Shown in pieces: positions 1-6,513 of a stretch of 8,067 nt of DNA. Position numbers and translations under genes: made by a program. Source of the stretch: an uncultured Clostridia bacterium (GTDB lineage Bacteria; Bacillota; Clostridia; Oscillospirales; Acutalibacteraceae); assembly GCA_946535695.1 (NCBI GenBank), contig CAMNDS010000037.1:1-8067 (forward strand), in the 5' to 3' direction. The notes below the pieces were generated by a model that saw only the letters and a list, made by a program, of their open reading frames with translations, was not told the origin of the DNA and ran no database searches. Numbering within the stretch: position 1 is the stretch's first letter; every line of letters begins with the position of its first letter.

Positions 1-1
1 T

Positions 2-1942
2 GCAATCCATAATAATTTAATTGAAAAAATAGAAAGCTTTGGAATAATGACAAAATTATGGAAAACAAAATTCGAATATATGGAGAAAGAATACAAAAAT
101 ACAATTTCATGTCGTGACACAAAAGGGATTCAAGATGAAATTCAAAATGGAAAATTGGCAACAATTTCAAGTAATTTTGAAAAATTAAAGTATATCATTG
201 AAAACTTAAATGTTCAACAGTTAAAAAATATTAACATTGAATTTAAATCTTGGCTTGATAAAAGCAAAAATAAAGAAATTGAAAACATGAGAAAAAAAAT
301 ATTAGGTTCATTGGAAAATTTATGTAAAATATGTAATGATAATGAATTAACACAATTTTTTAAAAATATTTTTTTGAAAAAAGAATCAATTGAACTAAAA
401 GAAAAAGAAGAACAAAAAAAGAAGCTGGAAGAAGAGAAACGAAAAAGACTTGAAGAAGAAGAAAGAAGAAAAAAAGAAGAAGAAATGAAAAAAGTAGAAG
501 AATATGAAAGAAAAGAAAAAGAGAAACAAAAAATGAAAGAAGAAGAAGAGTTATCTGGCTTGATTGATAAATTCTTAGAAAAATATCCTTCGGATTTCGA
601 TTATAAAGACGCTACCGATGATTTCTATAGTATTTTTAAAGGCATCATGAAATTATGCGGAGGATATACAGAAAATATTTTATCTAATGATTTTTTTGAA
701 TGGAATGTTGAATTTGATGATAATGCAAAACTTTCAGAACAAAGTGCTGATAAATTAAAAAATTTGTGCGAACATATGTCACAAGTTTATTATGACAAAA
801 AAAAGACAAATTTTTTATATGAAAATCTAAAAAATAACATAAAAAAATTTTTTGATAAGGATGGGGCAAATTTTGGAGAATTAAAAAAATATTTTAAAAA
901 TTGCCATTTAAATCCAAAAAAAACAGAACAAAAATTACAACAAGAAGAAAAAAACGAGGCTCTGCAAGAAGTAAACAAATTGCTATTAAAAAATGGAATC
1001 TCCAAGGACAATATACAAAAATATCAAAATAAATGTAAAAATATAAAAAAAACAGAATTTGAGTCTAATGAAGAAATATCTGAAACATTAAAAAATTATT
1101 GTTATATTTATTCTGAATTATATAAATTTTTATCATTGATAGATTCGGAAGTCGTTGGTGAAAAACTAAATGTTAATTTAAATAATGACGAATTAAATTA
1201 TAAATTTGAATGTCTTAATAAATTAAAAGAATGGTTTAAAATGATTTTAAATAAAATTAGCAGTAAAGGTGAATCCTTGCAAGATATAAAAAAGTTATTT
1301 GAAAAAGGTAATTTGAAAAAATTATTTAAAAATTTATCTAATAAAAATTTCTCAATTGAGAAAATTAAAGCAAGTAAATTAAAAATAAAGAAAAAAAATA
1401 TAAAGAAATTAAAAGTAAATTTCTTAGAAAATGCGAAAGAAAAAATAGTTACACTTACAGGAAGATATCAAGTATTTACAGCTCAAAACATAATAAATTT
1501 TTTTAATGAATATTATAAATATTATAGTGATTTATATGATATATATGAATGTTTGCCAACAAAGAAGGAATTAGACGCAAAAATTGAATACACTAATATT
1601 GGTGCTGATCTTACAAGTGGTAATTGTCAAATACCATTGATAAAACAAACTATAAAAGATATTTCAAATAATATTCCAAAATTTAGGGAAATAAGGGAAT
1701 GGTTTGGAAGAATTTCTAATCCAAAAAATAATAATTATAGAGGCAGGATAGATGAAATATTTAAGGATATAGAGGATAGAGAGGATAGAGAGGATAGAAA
1801 GGATAGAAAGGATAGAAAGGATAGAATGGATAGAATGGTTGGAGCTTTTTTATTTATATTAAAAGGTCAAAAACTACCAACAAAAGAAGATGTAGAAAGA
1901 ATAAAAGAACAATTTCCTTATATCAAAAATTGGATTGATTGA
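2..1942 (+). CDS. Large Lys/Glu-rich coiled-coil protein, unknown function (5' end outside window)
   Basis: I do not recognise this protein. The first in-frame ATG is at 47, but the frame stays open through codons 2-46 to the window edge and no Shine-Dalgarno precedes that ATG. The gene therefore very probably begins upstream and only its last 647 or so codons are seen. Predicted content is almost wholly helical: Lys/Asn/Glu-rich throughout, with an uninterrupted charged coiled-coil stretch of Glu, Lys and Arg encoded at about 398-553. Three similar helical motifs with a Leu-x-Asn-(Leu/Tyr)-Cys core are encoded near 311, 754 and 1087, hinting at degenerate repeats of a helical domain. Near the C-terminus a 9-base tandem repeat encodes seven (Glu/Lys/Met)-Asp-Arg triplets. 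No convincing membrane span or signal is visible; the N-terminus is missing. The gene ends on TGA just before a hairpin terminator. A structural or host-directed role is possible but only inferred. Confidence 0.8.
   Translation, partial: AIHNNLIEKIESFGIMTKLWKTKFEYMEKEYKNTISCRDTKGIQDEIQNGKLATISSNFEKLKYIIENLNVQQLKNINIEFKSWLDKSKNKEIENMRKKILGSLENLCKICNDNELTQFFKNIFLKKESIELKEKEEQKKKLEEEKRKRLEEEERRKKEEEMKKVEEYERKEKEKQKMKEEEELSGLIDKFLEKYPSDFDYKDATDDFYSIFKGIMKLCGGYTENILSNDFFEWNVEFDDNAKLSEQSADKLKNLCEHMSQVYYDKKKTNFLYENLKNNIKKFFDKDGANFGELKKYFKNCHLNPKKTEQKLQQEEKNEALQEVNKLLLKNGISKDNIQKYQNKCKNIKKTEFESNEEISETLKNYCYIYSELYKFLSLIDSEVVGEKLNVNLNNDELNYKFECLNKLKEWFKMILNKISSKGESLQDIKKLFEKGNLKKLFKNLSNKNFSIEKIKASKLKIKKKNIKKLKVNFLENAKEKIVTLTGRYQVFTAQNIINFFNEYYKYYSDLYDIYECLPTKKELDAKIEYTNIGADLTSGNCQIPLIKQTIKDISNNIPKFREIREWFGRISNPKNNNYRGRIDEIFKDIEDREDREDRKDRKDRKDRMDRMVGAFLFILKGQKLPTKEDVERIKEQFPYIKNWID
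1772..1834 (+). repeat. 9-bp in-frame minisatellite, seven units
   Basis: Seven tandem 9-base units of the type (gag/aag/atg)-gat-aga encode three Glu-Asp-Arg, three Lys-Asp-Arg and one Met-Asp-Arg triplet. A degenerate unit (aag-gat-ata) lies just upstream and a final atg just downstream. Because the unit is a multiple of three, copy-number change by slippage would alter protein length without breaking the frame. Confidence 0.9.
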
Positions 1943-1955
1943 TTGTAAAAAACAG

Positions 1956-1981
1956 TCTCCGGCAAATGCCGGAGAATTTTT
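1956..1981. terminator. Bidirectional intrinsic terminator between convergent genes
   Basis: A perfect 8-bp GC-rich stem (TCTCCGGC / GCCGGAGA, loop AAAT) at 1956-1975 is followed on + by ATTTTTA. On the opposite strand it is followed by CTGTTTTTTAC, from the A-run at 1947-1952. It lies 13 bases after the stop of the coiled-coil gene and 21 bases beyond the stop of the convergent amidase, so it can end both transcripts. The stem matches the GC palindrome found in the mobile-looking elements elsewhere in the window. Confidence 0.85.
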
Positions 1982-1996
1982 AATTTTAGATAAAAA

Positions 1997-2566
1997 TCAG
2001 CTGAATTTAAAATAATCTAAAATGCCCTGATAAATGGCCGATGCAAATTTATATTGGTCGTTTTTTAATTTTATAGAGTCGGCATAATTTGTTATATATG
2101 CAAGTTCGATTAAAGCAGCCGGCATGTTGGTCCTTCTCAGAACATAAAGTGAAGGCCTTATCATTACACCATTATTTTTAGTTCCTAAATCCGAAACTAT
2201 CGAATTTAATATCGAAGTTGCTAAATAATAAGCTTTTGAATCTTGAGAATATACATATCCTTCTGTGCCGTTTGCACCTTGGTTTGTACTTGCATTTACG
2301 TGAATACTTAGAAAATAATCCGCACGCCAAGAATTTGCTGCATTTACTCTTGCGACCAAACTTGTTGAATTACTGGTACCGAGTACTGTGTCTGGGTCTT
2401 CTCGCGAAACTTTTACTTCAAATCTAGGGTCATTTTTAAGCATAGATTCAAGATATTTTCCTACATTATAGGTAATATCCTGCTCAAAAAGACCGTTCCC
2501 CTCTGCACCGGTATTAGGTGAACCACTTGGGTTATGCCCTTGGTCGATAAAAATTTTTATTGCCAA
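1997..2566 (-). CDS. N-acetylmuramoyl-L-alanine amidase, Amidase_3 family
   Basis: This zinc amidase cleaves the bond between N-acetylmuramic acid and L-alanine in peptidoglycan. The 189 residues form essentially one catalytic domain. Zinc ligands are seen as His11 (IDQGHNP), Glu28 (FEQDITYNV) and His89 (SIHVNAS), with the catalytic Glu154 in ALIELAYITN. This is the full motif set of the AmiC/CwlV type, so it should be active. There is no signal peptide, SH3 or SPOR domain. It must therefore be released by lysis, a holin or another route, like phage endolysins or mother-cell lytic amidases of the CwlC type (family knowledge; the choice is open). The start is TTG at 2566, fixed by a strong AGGAGG eight bases upstream. 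The best -10 is TAAAAT (minus strand, 2603-2598), with no good -35. The gene is monocistronic and convergent with the coiled-coil gene. Confidence 0.93.
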   Translation of the reverse strand: MAIKIFIDQGHNPSGSPNTGAEGNGLFEQDITYNVGKYLESMLKNDPRFEVKVSREDPDTVLGTSNSTSLVARVNAANSWRADYFLSIHVNASTNQGANGTEGYVYSQDSKAYYLATSILNSIVSDLGTKNNGVMIRPSLYVLRRTNMPAALIELAYITNYADSIKLKNDQYKFASAIYQGILDYFKFS

Positions 2567-2574
2567 TATACTTA

Positions 2575-2580
2575 CCTCCT
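2575..2580 (-). promoter_or_regulatory. Strong Shine-Dalgarno deciding a TTG start
   Basis: AGGAGG on the minus strand sits eight bases before the TTG at 2566. It is the best ribosome binding site in the window and fixes the amidase start at a non-ATG codon. Confidence 0.85.
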
Positions 2581-2618
2581 GTTATATTTTATGCTAAATT
2601 TTAGTCGATTGTGATACA

Positions 2619-2712
2619 ATAAGACTTCTTGCGAAACCGGTAATATGTATATCTCCGGCGACGCCGGAGAGAGCGCTTCCGATTTAATTTTTAAGTTTCG
2701 AAAGAAATCTAT
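2619..2712. mobile_element. MITE-like inverted-repeat element, copy A
   Basis: The left end at 2619-2638 reads ATAAGACTTCTTGCGAAACC. The right end at 2694-2712 is its inverted, slightly diverged partner AGTTTCGAAAGAAATCTAT (three mismatches and one gap). The centre is a perfect 19-base GC palindrome at 2652-2670 (9-base arms around one A). The left half aligns almost base for base with the right half of copy B (4071-4122, reversed). The element is about 94 bp and non-coding; no clear target duplication is seen. It lies just upstream of the amidase promoter region. Confidence 0.6.
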
Positions 2713-2983
2713 TTTTTTGATTTTACGAACCCTTTTTTTCTTCAGTTGTTTATTTTTTGAGTTCTACATTGTCGTGATCTTTTCACTATTTGGCATTTGC
2801 TCTTTTTTGCATTCCAAAACGACCTATTTATAGGCTTGCACAATTGTAAAGTTTTTAATCGCGTCTTCAATTTATAATTTTATAACGAGAATAACCACGT
2901 TTGTTACGCGGTTGTTGTTTTTATTTTGTCTTCTAATTTTTATAACAAATTTAATTATGTCAAAAAGAAGTTCATAGAAAAGC
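2713..2983. other. AT-rich intergenic stretch without a supported gene
   Basis: This is the rest of the gap between the amidase and the upstream operon. It is T-rich on the + strand, and the only open frames are low-complexity Phe/Leu stretches without ribosome binding sites. The one structure noted is a weak hairpin at 2893-2913, listed separately. I see no tRNA, recognisable small RNA or protein fragment. Confidence 0.6.
2893..2913 (-). terminator. Possible weak terminator of the 2984-3994 operon
   Basis: On the minus strand AACCGCG pairs with CGTGGTT (7 bp including one G-U) around a 7-base loop, about 70 bases past the operon's last stop. The U-tract after it is poor (ATTCTCGTTATAAAA), so efficiency is doubtful. 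Read from the + strand the stem has an A-C mismatch but is followed by a better T-run. Confidence 0.3.
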
Positions 2984-3478
2984 TTATTTAGGCACATAAT
3001 ATTTCTTAACTATGTCGCCACGTGACAAAACAAACCAAAAATGACAATAGGAGTTTAGTTCTTTCAACACTTTATCTTTTGGTACGATTTCCATATTTTG
3101 TTTCAAATCATCTACCTTCAAAAAATATTTTATTTTCATTTTTTCATCATAGATCACATAATACGCAAAAACATGTGTCGGATCAGTATAGTGAATATCA
3201 TCATGAACTATAATGTATGTTGGATAGTAGTTTTTATATGATAATTGAAAGCAATTAGATAAATTCCAAAGCATATTTTCACTTTTATCTATTGTAATTT
3301 TTGCAATATAATTCTTTTTCTTATTATTAGCATCCCCTAAATAACTCAAGGAAAATGATGCATACGAATACATATCACTAAGAGAACAAAACCCATACGG
3401 CTTATTATACGGCTTCTTACGAGGCGGCTTATCATACATACATGTAGTGTTAACAACTCCCAATTTATCCAAACTCAT
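2984..3478 (-). CDS. Hypothetical protein, second gene of a two-gene operon
   Basis: This is a 164-residue protein that I cannot assign to a family. It has no signal peptide or membrane span and looks like a soluble mixed alpha/beta protein. It is rich in Tyr (pairs such as KNYYP and FAYYV), with a basic, Pro-containing N-terminus (KPPRKKPYNKPYG). A central His/Asp cluster, IIVHDDIHYTDPTHVF, at about residues 90-105 could bind metal or be catalytic, but that is only a suggestion. The ATG lies six bases after the stop of the upstream gene with only a weak GGG before it. Translation is therefore probably coupled to that gene and the two products probably act together. Base composition matches the neighbours. 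Confidence 0.7.
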   Translation of the reverse strand: MSLDKLGVVNTTCMYDKPPRKKPYNKPYGFCSLSDMYSYASFSLSYLGDANNKKKNYIAKITIDKSENMLWNLSNCFQLSYKNYYPTYIIVHDDIHYTDPTHVFAYYVIYDEKMKIKYFLKVDDLKQNMEIVPKDKVLKELNSYCHFWFVLSRGDIVKKYYVPK

Positions 3479-3484
3479 CCCATT

Positions 3485-3994
3485 CTAATTACAATTTAAT
3501 AAAGGGTCAAGCCCATGTCCTTTACCATCGGTCAGATAACTTTCAAAGCCATTTGGAGCTGGTCTTACGTCCGATGGAACTTCTATTTTTCTTTTCAAAG
3601 GATCGCCGTTGTATTTTTCTAAAAGGTTTTTATTAATCCAATTGATAGTTTTCATTATTTTTTCAGATTTGTAATTTCCGCATCTAATATCTGGGGCCAT
3701 TAACAATTGAATAAACACGTCATTCCAGCAAAGATAATTTCCTCTTCCCCATTTGCATAAAAAGAAATTTTTTGCAATCCAAATTTGGTCGGTAATACTA
3801 ACAATAATACCGTTAATCATTCGTTGCTCAAATGTATAATTGTGAAGTTTATCATAAATTAATTTTGCAGCTATTCCGATAGTTCCTATACCAACAAATC
3901 CGAGTGAAACTTTTATAAACGGATTGTTCAGCATTTTTTTGATTTTTTCGTATTTAAATTCCGAATTAATTTTTTGTTGAATATTTATTTCCAT
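3485..3994 (-). CDS. Hypothetical membrane-anchored protein, first gene of operon
   Basis: This is a 169-residue protein with no family I recognise. A charged N-terminal helix (about residues 1-22) is followed by one hydrophobic segment (about 26-47, NPFIKVSLGFVGIGTIGIAAKL... ) and then a soluble domain of roughly 120 residues. That domain contains GRGNYLCWNDVF (Cys89-Trp90 at a helix start) and, near the C-terminus, DGKGHGLDPLL (His160, Asp163). The spacing is reminiscent of Cys-His hydrolases but far too weak to assign. I chose ATG 3994 over an in-frame GTG at 4003. AGGTG lies six bases before that ATG, while the GTG is part of this binding site. It is driven by a good promoter at 4020-4048 and followed six bases later by the 2984-3478 gene. 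Confidence 0.75.
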   Translation of the reverse strand: MEINIQQKINSEFKYEKIKKMLNNPFIKVSLGFVGIGTIGIAAKLIYDKLHNYTFEQRMINGIIVSITDQIWIAKNFFLCKWGRGNYLCWNDVFIQLLMAPDIRCGNYKSEKIMKTINWINKNLLEKYNGDPLKRKIEVPSDVRPAPNGFESYLTDGKGHGLDPLLNCN

Positions 3995-4000
3995 AATAAA

Positions 4001-4005
4001 CACCT
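4001..4005 (-). promoter_or_regulatory. Ribosome binding site deciding the ATG at 3994
   Basis: AGGTG on the minus strand, six bases before ATG 3994. The alternative GTG start at 4003-4001 lies within this site and has no comparable site of its own. Confidence 0.65.
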
Positions 4006-4019
4006 ATCTTTCTTTGTTT

Positions 4020-4048
4020 ATTTTATCACATATTTTCATCTTTGTCTA
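4020..4048 (-). promoter_or_regulatory. Promoter of the hypothetical operon
   Basis: On the minus strand: -35 TAGACA (4048-4043), 17-base spacer, -10 TAAAAT (4025-4020) preceded by TGA, an extended -10. Predicted transcription starts near 4013, leaving a leader of about 19 bases that contains the AGGTG site. The first base of the -35 is the last base of element copy B. Confidence 0.7.
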
Positions 4049-4122
4049 TAAAACTTGCGAAAAAATATTTTCTCTGGCGCCGCCGGAGAGAATATATATT
4101 ACTGGTTTCTAAAGAAGTCTAT
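4048..4122. mobile_element. MITE-like inverted-repeat element, copy B
   Basis: The left end, ATAAAACTTGCGAAAAA (4048-4064), looks like the family end with about three bases lost. The right end, GGTTTCTAAAGAAGTCTAT (4104-4122), is a good copy of the family end. The central palindrome at 4071-4089 (TCTCTGGCG C CGCCGGAGA) has one T-G wobble. It extends with AT pairs to a hairpin over about 4065-4095. It lies entirely between the divergent hypothetical operon and ispE. No clear target duplication is visible. Confidence 0.6.
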
Positions 4123-4148
4123 TGCTACACTTAATTTTATGATATAAT
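4122..4148 (+). promoter_or_regulatory. Extended -10 promoter of ispE-ruvC
   Basis: TGATATAAT (TG at 4140-4141, perfect TATAAT at 4143-4148) is an extended -10. The best -35 is TTGCTA at 4122-4127 with a short 15-base spacer, starting at the last base of element B. A start about seven bases after the -10 falls on the A of the ispE ATG, implying a leaderless mRNA. Confidence 0.65.
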
Positions 4149-4154
4149 AAAGAT

Positions 4155-4970
4155 ATGATACTGAAAAGCTTTGCAAAAATTAATTTATGCCTCGAAATTA
4201 AGAACAAACGAGACGATGGATTCCATAATTTAAACACAATAATGCAATCTATAAATTTATTCGACTTAATTAAAATTTCAAAAATTAATTTAAATAAAAT
4301 TTTTGTAGAATGCAATAAAAATATGTGTAAAATGGAGAAAAATTTAGCGTACAAAGCTGCAAAAGCAATTTTTGATTTAATTAATCCTAATTTCGGAATA
4401 AAAATAGAAATTCAAAAAAATATTCCTATCGGAGCAGGCCTTGGCGGAGGAAGTTCTAATGCTGCCGCTGTAATTTTTGGTTTGAATAAAGTTTTAAATT
4501 TAAATTTTTGTAAAAATAAAATTATAGAAATTTGTGAAAAATTAGGTGCTGATGTACCATTTTGTTATTACGGCGGGACAATAATGTGCCAAGGCAAAGG
4601 TGAAATTTTATCAAGAATAAATAGTTTGCCGAAATGCAAGTTTTTGTTAAAAATTAGTAATCAAAAAAATTATACAAAAAAATTATTTAAACAATTCGAT
4701 AATTTAAAAAACAATAATTTAAAAAACAATAATTTAAAAATTAAAATGCTTAAAAAAGCAATCTTGATAGGAAATATTGATAAAATTTCACAAAAATGCT
4801 TTAATGATTTTGAGCAAATAATCAAAATACCACCTGACTGGCATCTTACTGGAAGTGGTTCAGCTATATTCAAAATAATTAATAAAGAATGCAAATATTT
4901 AGAAAAAAATATTATAATATGTGAACCTATTAATTATGGAGTTGAAATAATTGAAAGTAATTGGAATTGA
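4155..4970 (+). CDS. ispE: 4-diphosphocytidyl-2-C-methyl-D-erythritol kinase (GHMP kinase)
   Basis: IspE phosphorylates the 2-hydroxyl of CDP-methylerythritol with ATP, the fourth enzymatic step of the MEP route to isopentenyl diphosphate, in the cytoplasm. The 271 residues are close to the usual family length. Seen in order: AKINLCLEI with the conserved Lys8, RDDGFHNL (residues 19-26), the ATP-binding glycine loop PIGAGLGGGSSNAAA (91-105), GADVPF with the expected catalytic Asp133, and the C-terminal GHMP motif LTGSGSAIF (241-249). The N-terminus MILKSFAKIN matches where the family normally starts, so ATG 4155 is well supported. Yet there is no Shine-Dalgarno, and the -10 ends only six bases before it. 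A 5-residue repeat (NLKNN) fills a variable loop at about 183-195. It overlaps ruvC by 20 bases and is probably cotranscribed with it. Confidence 0.96.
   Translation: MILKSFAKINLCLEIKNKRDDGFHNLNTIMQSINLFDLIKISKINLNKIFVECNKNMCKMEKNLAYKAAKAIFDLINPNFGIKIEIQKNIPIGAGLGGGSSNAAAVIFGLNKVLNLNFCKNKIIEICEKLGADVPFCYYGGTIMCQGKGEILSRINSLPKCKFLLKISNQKNYTKKLFKQFDNLKNNNLKNNNLKIKMLKKAILIGNIDKISQKCFNDFEQIIKIPPDWHLTGSGSAIFKIINKECKYLEKNIIICEPINYGVEIIESNWN
4698..4740 (+). repeat. 15-bp tandem repeat inside ispE
   Basis: The unit aatttaaaaaacaat is present in two full copies (4701-4715, 4716-4730) and a partial third, encoding repeated Asn-Leu-Lys-Asn-Asn. It lies between conserved GHMP motifs in a loop that varies in the family, so it is likely tolerated slippage. 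Confidence 0.85.
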
Positions 4971-5430
4971 CCCTGGCTACGCAATAATCGGCTATGCAAT
5001 AGTCGATGTGGAAAAAAATAGAAGAAAACTTTTAAAATATGGTACAATTGAAACTTCACCTAAAATAGAATTCCCAGACAGAATTTGTAAAATTTATAAC
5101 GAAATGAATGATGTTTTAAAAAACTTTACACCCGATTTTGCGTCAATCGAAAGTTTATTATTTCAAAATAACCAAAAAACGGCTATAAAAGTTGCTGAAG
5201 CAAGAGGTGTTATTATTTTATCATTAAAAAACTTTGGTGTGAAAATTTTTGAATTAACACCATTACAACTTAAATGTTCACTTACCGGATATGGAAAAGC
5301 AACAAAACAACAAATTATTTTGATGACCAAAAAAATATTAAATTTGAAAGAAACAATAAAAACGGACGATGCTGCAGATGCATGTGCATTAGCCTTATCC
5401 GGTTCACTTTTCATTAATAACGTCAATTAA
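4951..5430 (+). CDS. ruvC: Holliday junction resolvase RuvC
   Basis: RuvC is the dimeric, Mg-dependent endonuclease that cuts Holliday junctions symmetrically, working with the RuvAB branch-migration motor in recombination repair. The 159 residues match the family. The four acidic catalytic residues are visible: Asp7 (GIDPG), Glu67 (SIESLLF), and Asp140/Asp143 (DDAADACALAL). VAEARGVI and TGYGKATKQQI are also typical. The start is TTG at 4951, since an in-frame stop lies directly upstream and MKVIGIDPG is the usual N-terminus. A GGAG nine bases before it, inside ispE, is a plausible binding site. The gene overlaps the end of ispE by 20 bases, so translation is probably coupled. ruvA and ruvB, often next to it, are not in this window. 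Its stop overlaps that of convergent azlD. Confidence 0.95.
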   Translation: MKVIGIDPGYAIIGYAIVDVEKNRRKLLKYGTIETSPKIEFPDRICKIYNEMNDVLKNFTPDFASIESLLFQNNQKTAIKVAEARGVIILSLKNFGVKIFELTPLQLKCSLTGYGKATKQQIILMTKKILNLKETIKTDDAADACALALSGSLFINNVN

Positions 5431-5746
5431 ACAAGTGCAAAATAAAATTCTCAATTATAAAAACAACAGCTGTAGACGAAAAAGCAATTACCAACATGTT
5501 TTGTCCCAGCAAACCTAAAATTACCGCCAAAACAACGCCGGAAACGGCTGACACGACTGATGACGTTGAGTTAAAAACTTCAGGAATCACAATAGACGTC
5601 ATAACTGCAAAAGGTATATAATATAAAAATGAATTTAAAAATTTGCTTTTTATTTTGCCCTTGCAAAAAACCAGAGGGATAATTCTCATCAAACAAGAAA
5701 TACCAAATAATATCAAAGATAAAATTAACAAAAATCTACTATCCAT
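5423..5746 (-). CDS. azlD: AzlD-family small subunit of branched-chain amino acid exporter
   Basis: AzlD is the small membrane partner of AzlC. Together they are thought to export branched-chain amino acids and analogues (in Bacillus subtilis, azlCD gives 4-azaleucine resistance; the cargo here is inferred). The 107 residues are of normal length and carry three or four hydrophobic segments, roughly residues 5-27, 38-56, 62-80 and 83-104. The conserved RIIPLVF follows the first span. The ATG is nine bases after the azlC stop, and AGGGG overlaps that stop, so the two are translationally coupled. The 3' end overlaps ruvC by 8 bases on the opposite strand. No terminator fits between them. Confidence 0.88.
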   Translation of the reverse strand: MDSRFLLILSLILFGISCLMRIIPLVFCKGKIKSKFLNSFLYYIPFAVMTSIVIPEVFNSTSSVVSAVSGVVLAVILGLLGQNMLVIAFSSTAVVFIIENFILHLFN

Positions 5747-5755
5747 GCTCTACCC

Positions 5756-6505
5756 CTACATATTGCTCTTTTTCATTTCTTCTTCTAACTCTTCATCTTC
5801 CGAACTAACCGGCATAAATATTGCGCCCAAAGTACATGTTAAAAGTGTACATATTATCATAGGAGCTCCTGCCGGCAAGCTTGTCTTTACTGCGGGAATA
5901 CATTCCAAAGCCCAGCTTATAACTCCGGCTAAAACAACAGCAATTAGAACTTGCATAGATTTTCTCATCGGAGGAACTACTAGGGCTAAAAACACAGCAT
6001 AAAGTGTTATACCCATCGCAGACTTTAAAGATTCCGGCAATGATTTAGTAAATAAAAAACCTGAAGTTATTCCGATAATTTGTCCTATGTAAGGCACAAT
6101 AGATATACCCAGCAGGTAAGATGATCTTACTTTGCCAGTTTGCTGCATAATAATTGAATATATTTCATCCGTGTTAAAAGGTGCAAACAAAACTCTGCTA
6201 AACATTCCCACTTTCGAATCCAATTTTTGCGACAACGAAAGAGAAAACAGAACATGCCTAAAATTCATTATTGAAAATGTTAAAATATATATAAAAAATG
6301 CAGTTGCCCCATTTGAAATTAAGTTAAGAATCGCCGCTTGAGCAGAACTCGAGTATAATAAAGCGCTCATTAATTCCCATTCACCAAATGGCAAATTTTG
6401 CTTTACAGCTGCAATAGAAATCGCCATGGCAGCAGGCACATAACTTATACCAATTGCTATACCATCTTTTAGTCCTTTTTGAAAAAGCTCTTTATCGTTA
6501 ATCAC
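5756..6505 (-). CDS. azlC: AzlC-family large subunit of branched-chain amino acid exporter
   Basis: AzlC is the large integral membrane subunit that, with AzlD, forms a putative branched-chain amino acid export system. About 249 residues contain several hydrophobic segments. Typical family features are FQKGLKDGIAIGISYVPAAMA near the N-terminus in two adjoining parts, SALLYSSSAQ, the NFRHVLFSLSLS stretch and FNTDEIYS. The C-terminus is short, acidic and cytoplasmic-looking (SSEDEELEEEMKK). I place the start at GTG 6505. A GGGGG eight bases upstream can pair with the anti-Shine-Dalgarno with one wobble, and the resulting N-terminus (MINDKELFQKG) has normal family length. A TTG at 6520 is in frame but lacks a site. 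It is first in the azlCD operon with a good promoter at 6538-6567. Confidence 0.9.
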   Translation of the reverse strand: MINDKELFQKGLKDGIAIGISYVPAAMAISIAAVKQNLPFGEWELMSALLYSSSAQAAILNLISNGATAFFIYILTFSIMNFRHVLFSLSLSQKLDSKVGMFSRVLFAPFNTDEIYSIIMQQTGKVRSSYLLGISIVPYIGQIIGITSGFLFTKSLPESLKSAMGITLYAVFLALVVPPMRKSMQVLIAVVLAGVISWALECIPAVKTSLPAGAPMIICTLLTCTLGAIFMPVSSEDEELEEEMKKSNM

Positions 6506-6513
6506 AAAGATAG

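Noticed and set aside
47..49. ATG as the true start of the large coiled-coil gene
   Set aside because: The frame is open from base 2 to this ATG, the upstream codons read like the same helical protein, and no ribosome binding site is present, so the start is probably outside the window.
684..1011. Minus-strand open frames within the coiled-coil gene
   Set aside because: They are shadows of the AT-rich coding frame, with Phe/Leu/Ser-rich products and no start signals. The same holds for frames opposite ispE, ruvC, azlC, azlD, the amidase and the 2984-3478 gene.
2609..2619. TTGT-GAT-ACAA inverted repeat as an operator
   Set aside because: Four-base AT-rich arms are too short to be distinguished from chance.
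2645..2833. 62-codon + strand open frame, hydrophobic
   Set aside because: It begins inside element copy A, has no ribosome binding site, and its Phe/Leu content just reflects a T-rich strand.
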